Positions 5,270-5,748 of a stretch of 5,748 nt of DNA are shown in pieces (positions within the stretch are counted from its first letter, which is position 1; each line of letters starts with the position of its first letter). The notes under the pieces were generated by a model. That model was not told the origin of the DNA. It was given only the letters and a program-made list of their open reading frames with translations, and did no database searches. Source of the stretch: an uncultured Lysobacteraceae bacterium (GTDB lineage: Bacteria; Pseudomonadota; Gammaproteobacteria; Xanthomonadales; Rhodanobacteraceae); the NCBI GenBank assembly GCA_946482585.1, contig CAMLSI010000350.1:1-5748 (forward strand), given 5' to 3'. A program made the translations under genes and the position numbers.

Positions 5270-5686
5270 ATGAATACCGTGGCAAAACCGTCCAGTGTCA
5301 TGCCGCTGCGCTATGTCGAATCGGTCGACGCGATGCGCGAGTTCTACCTCGACCGGCTCGGCTTCGATCACCTCATGGGCATGGTCGGCGCCGACGGCCG
5401 ACTCGACTTCGCGATCGTGCAGCGCGCCGGCGCCATGCTGATGCTGTCGCGGCCGCAGAATGGCGCGACCCTGACCACGGGTTCGATCGAGATCTACGTA
5501 GAGGCCGATGACGTCGACGCGTATCACGATCGACTCGTCCGTAGCGGCGTGCCGATCCGCGAAGCGCTGACGACGCAGTGGTGGGGCGACCGCAATTTCG
5601 CCGTCGTCGATCCGGCCGGTCATCTGATCTGGTTCTGGAAGACCGTCGGAGAGATGCAGCCACCGGCGGGCGTCACCTTGATCTGA
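5270..5686 (+). CDS. VOC-superfamily protein (glyoxalase/bleomycin resistance/dioxygenase-like)
   Basis: This 138-aa cytoplasmic protein has the length and two-repeat pattern of a single-unit VOC protein. The first half holds MPLRYVESVDAMREFYLDRL (11-30), followed by the GF of the classic FY..LGF signature, and then DFAIVQRAGAMLMLSRP (46-62). The second half holds SIEIYVEADDVDAYHDRLVR (72-91), followed by SGVPI, and ends in RNFAVVDPAGHLIWFWK (108-124), the usual DP.G..I.F closing strands. The metal-ligand positions of glyoxalase I do not seem to carry the usual His/Glu set (R14 or Y15, M58, E74 and W121 lie near them). A binding or bleomycin-resistance-like role therefore seems likelier than metal catalysis, but the alignment was done by eye. 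GGAG at 5260-5263, 6 nt before the ATG, supports the start. It is transcribed away from the TrmB-like regulator across a 76-bp spacer, which suggests that the regulator controls it. Confidence 0.88.
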   Translation: MNTVAKPSSVMPLRYVESVDAMREFYLDRLGFDHLMGMVGADGRLDFAIVQRAGAMLMLSRPQNGATLTTGSIEIYVEADDVDAYHDRLVRSGVPIREALTTQWWGDRNFAVVDPAGHLIWFWKTVGEMQPPAGVTLI

Positions 5687-5695
5687 GGTTTTGCG

Positions 5696-5720
5696 GGCGG
5701 CGGCCGGTCGCGCCGCCGCC
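5696..5720 (+). terminator. Possible terminator hairpin after the VOC gene
   Basis: Perfect 9-bp arms GGCGGCGGC (5696-5704) and GCCGCCGCC (5712-5720) close a 7-nt loop beginning 9 nt after the stop codon. The position fits a terminator, but no T-tract follows, so the call is tentative. I see nothing further in the last 28 bases of the window. Confidence 0.4.
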
Positions 5721-5748
5721 AGCTACCACGGTTACGGGATTCCGTAGA

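Noticed and set aside
5194..5301. Longer start for the TrmB-like regulator at 5301
   Set aside because: It would overlap the first codons of the divergent VOC gene and run through both inverted repeats; GGAG before 5193 gives a better start.
2585..5623. A 1012-codon open frame on the minus strand running under the CAT permease, the regulator and the VOC gene
   Set aside because: It is antisense to two well-supported genes and out of frame with the third. Its translation is dominated by Arg, Asp, His and Ala with no domain pattern. Long open antisense frames are expected in DNA whose third codon positions are nearly all G or C.
5695..5748. Possible RNA gene or attachment site at the right end
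   Set aside because: CTAC and GTAG near the end can pair, but no tRNA arms, conserved loops or repeated copy elsewhere in the window are visible.

Overview
The window is GC-rich DNA from a bacterium. Codons in the four right-hand genes end almost always in G or C, Shine-Dalgarno sites are GGAG-like, and the protein families are bacterial. A high-GC proteobacterium, perhaps a xanthomonad-like gammaproteobacterium, is my best guess. That rests on overall style and not on a marker gene. I see no rRNA, tRNA, CRISPR array, insertion sequence or phage gene.

Layout from left to right. (1) Positions 36-870, minus strand: two small polytopic membrane proteins of unknown function, 7 nt apart and probably co-transcribed. 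Their codon use is visibly more relaxed than that of the rest. (2) Positions 871-1202: a spacer of about 330 bp between divergent transcription units, holding a promoter-like box and a doubtful short reading frame. (3) Positions 1203-2630 and 2852-4285, plus strand: two complete APC-superfamily amino-acid permeases from different subfamilies, one LAT/SteT-like and one CAT-like. They are separated by 221 bp of structured intergenic DNA. Each is preceded at nearly the same distance by a similar 16-bp block containing a -10-like hexamer. (4) Positions 4293-4322: a strong GC hairpin between convergent stop codons. (5) Positions 4324-5193, minus strand: a TrmB-family transcriptional regulator, divergent from (6) positions 5270-5686, plus strand: a VOC (glyoxalase/bleomycin-resistance-like) protein. 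The 76-bp regulator/VOC spacer holds two perfect inverted repeats and is the most interesting regulatory DNA here.

How the parts may work together. The permeases would import or exchange amino acids across the inner membrane. The TrmB-like protein probably senses a small molecule through its C-terminal domain and controls itself and the divergent VOC gene through the dyads between them. Whether it also controls the permeases is open, because I see no copy of the same dyads in front of them. I found no unmistakably new multi-gene system. The best candidates for a second look are the compact TrmB/VOC control region and the uncharacterised two-gene membrane-protein cassette on the left.
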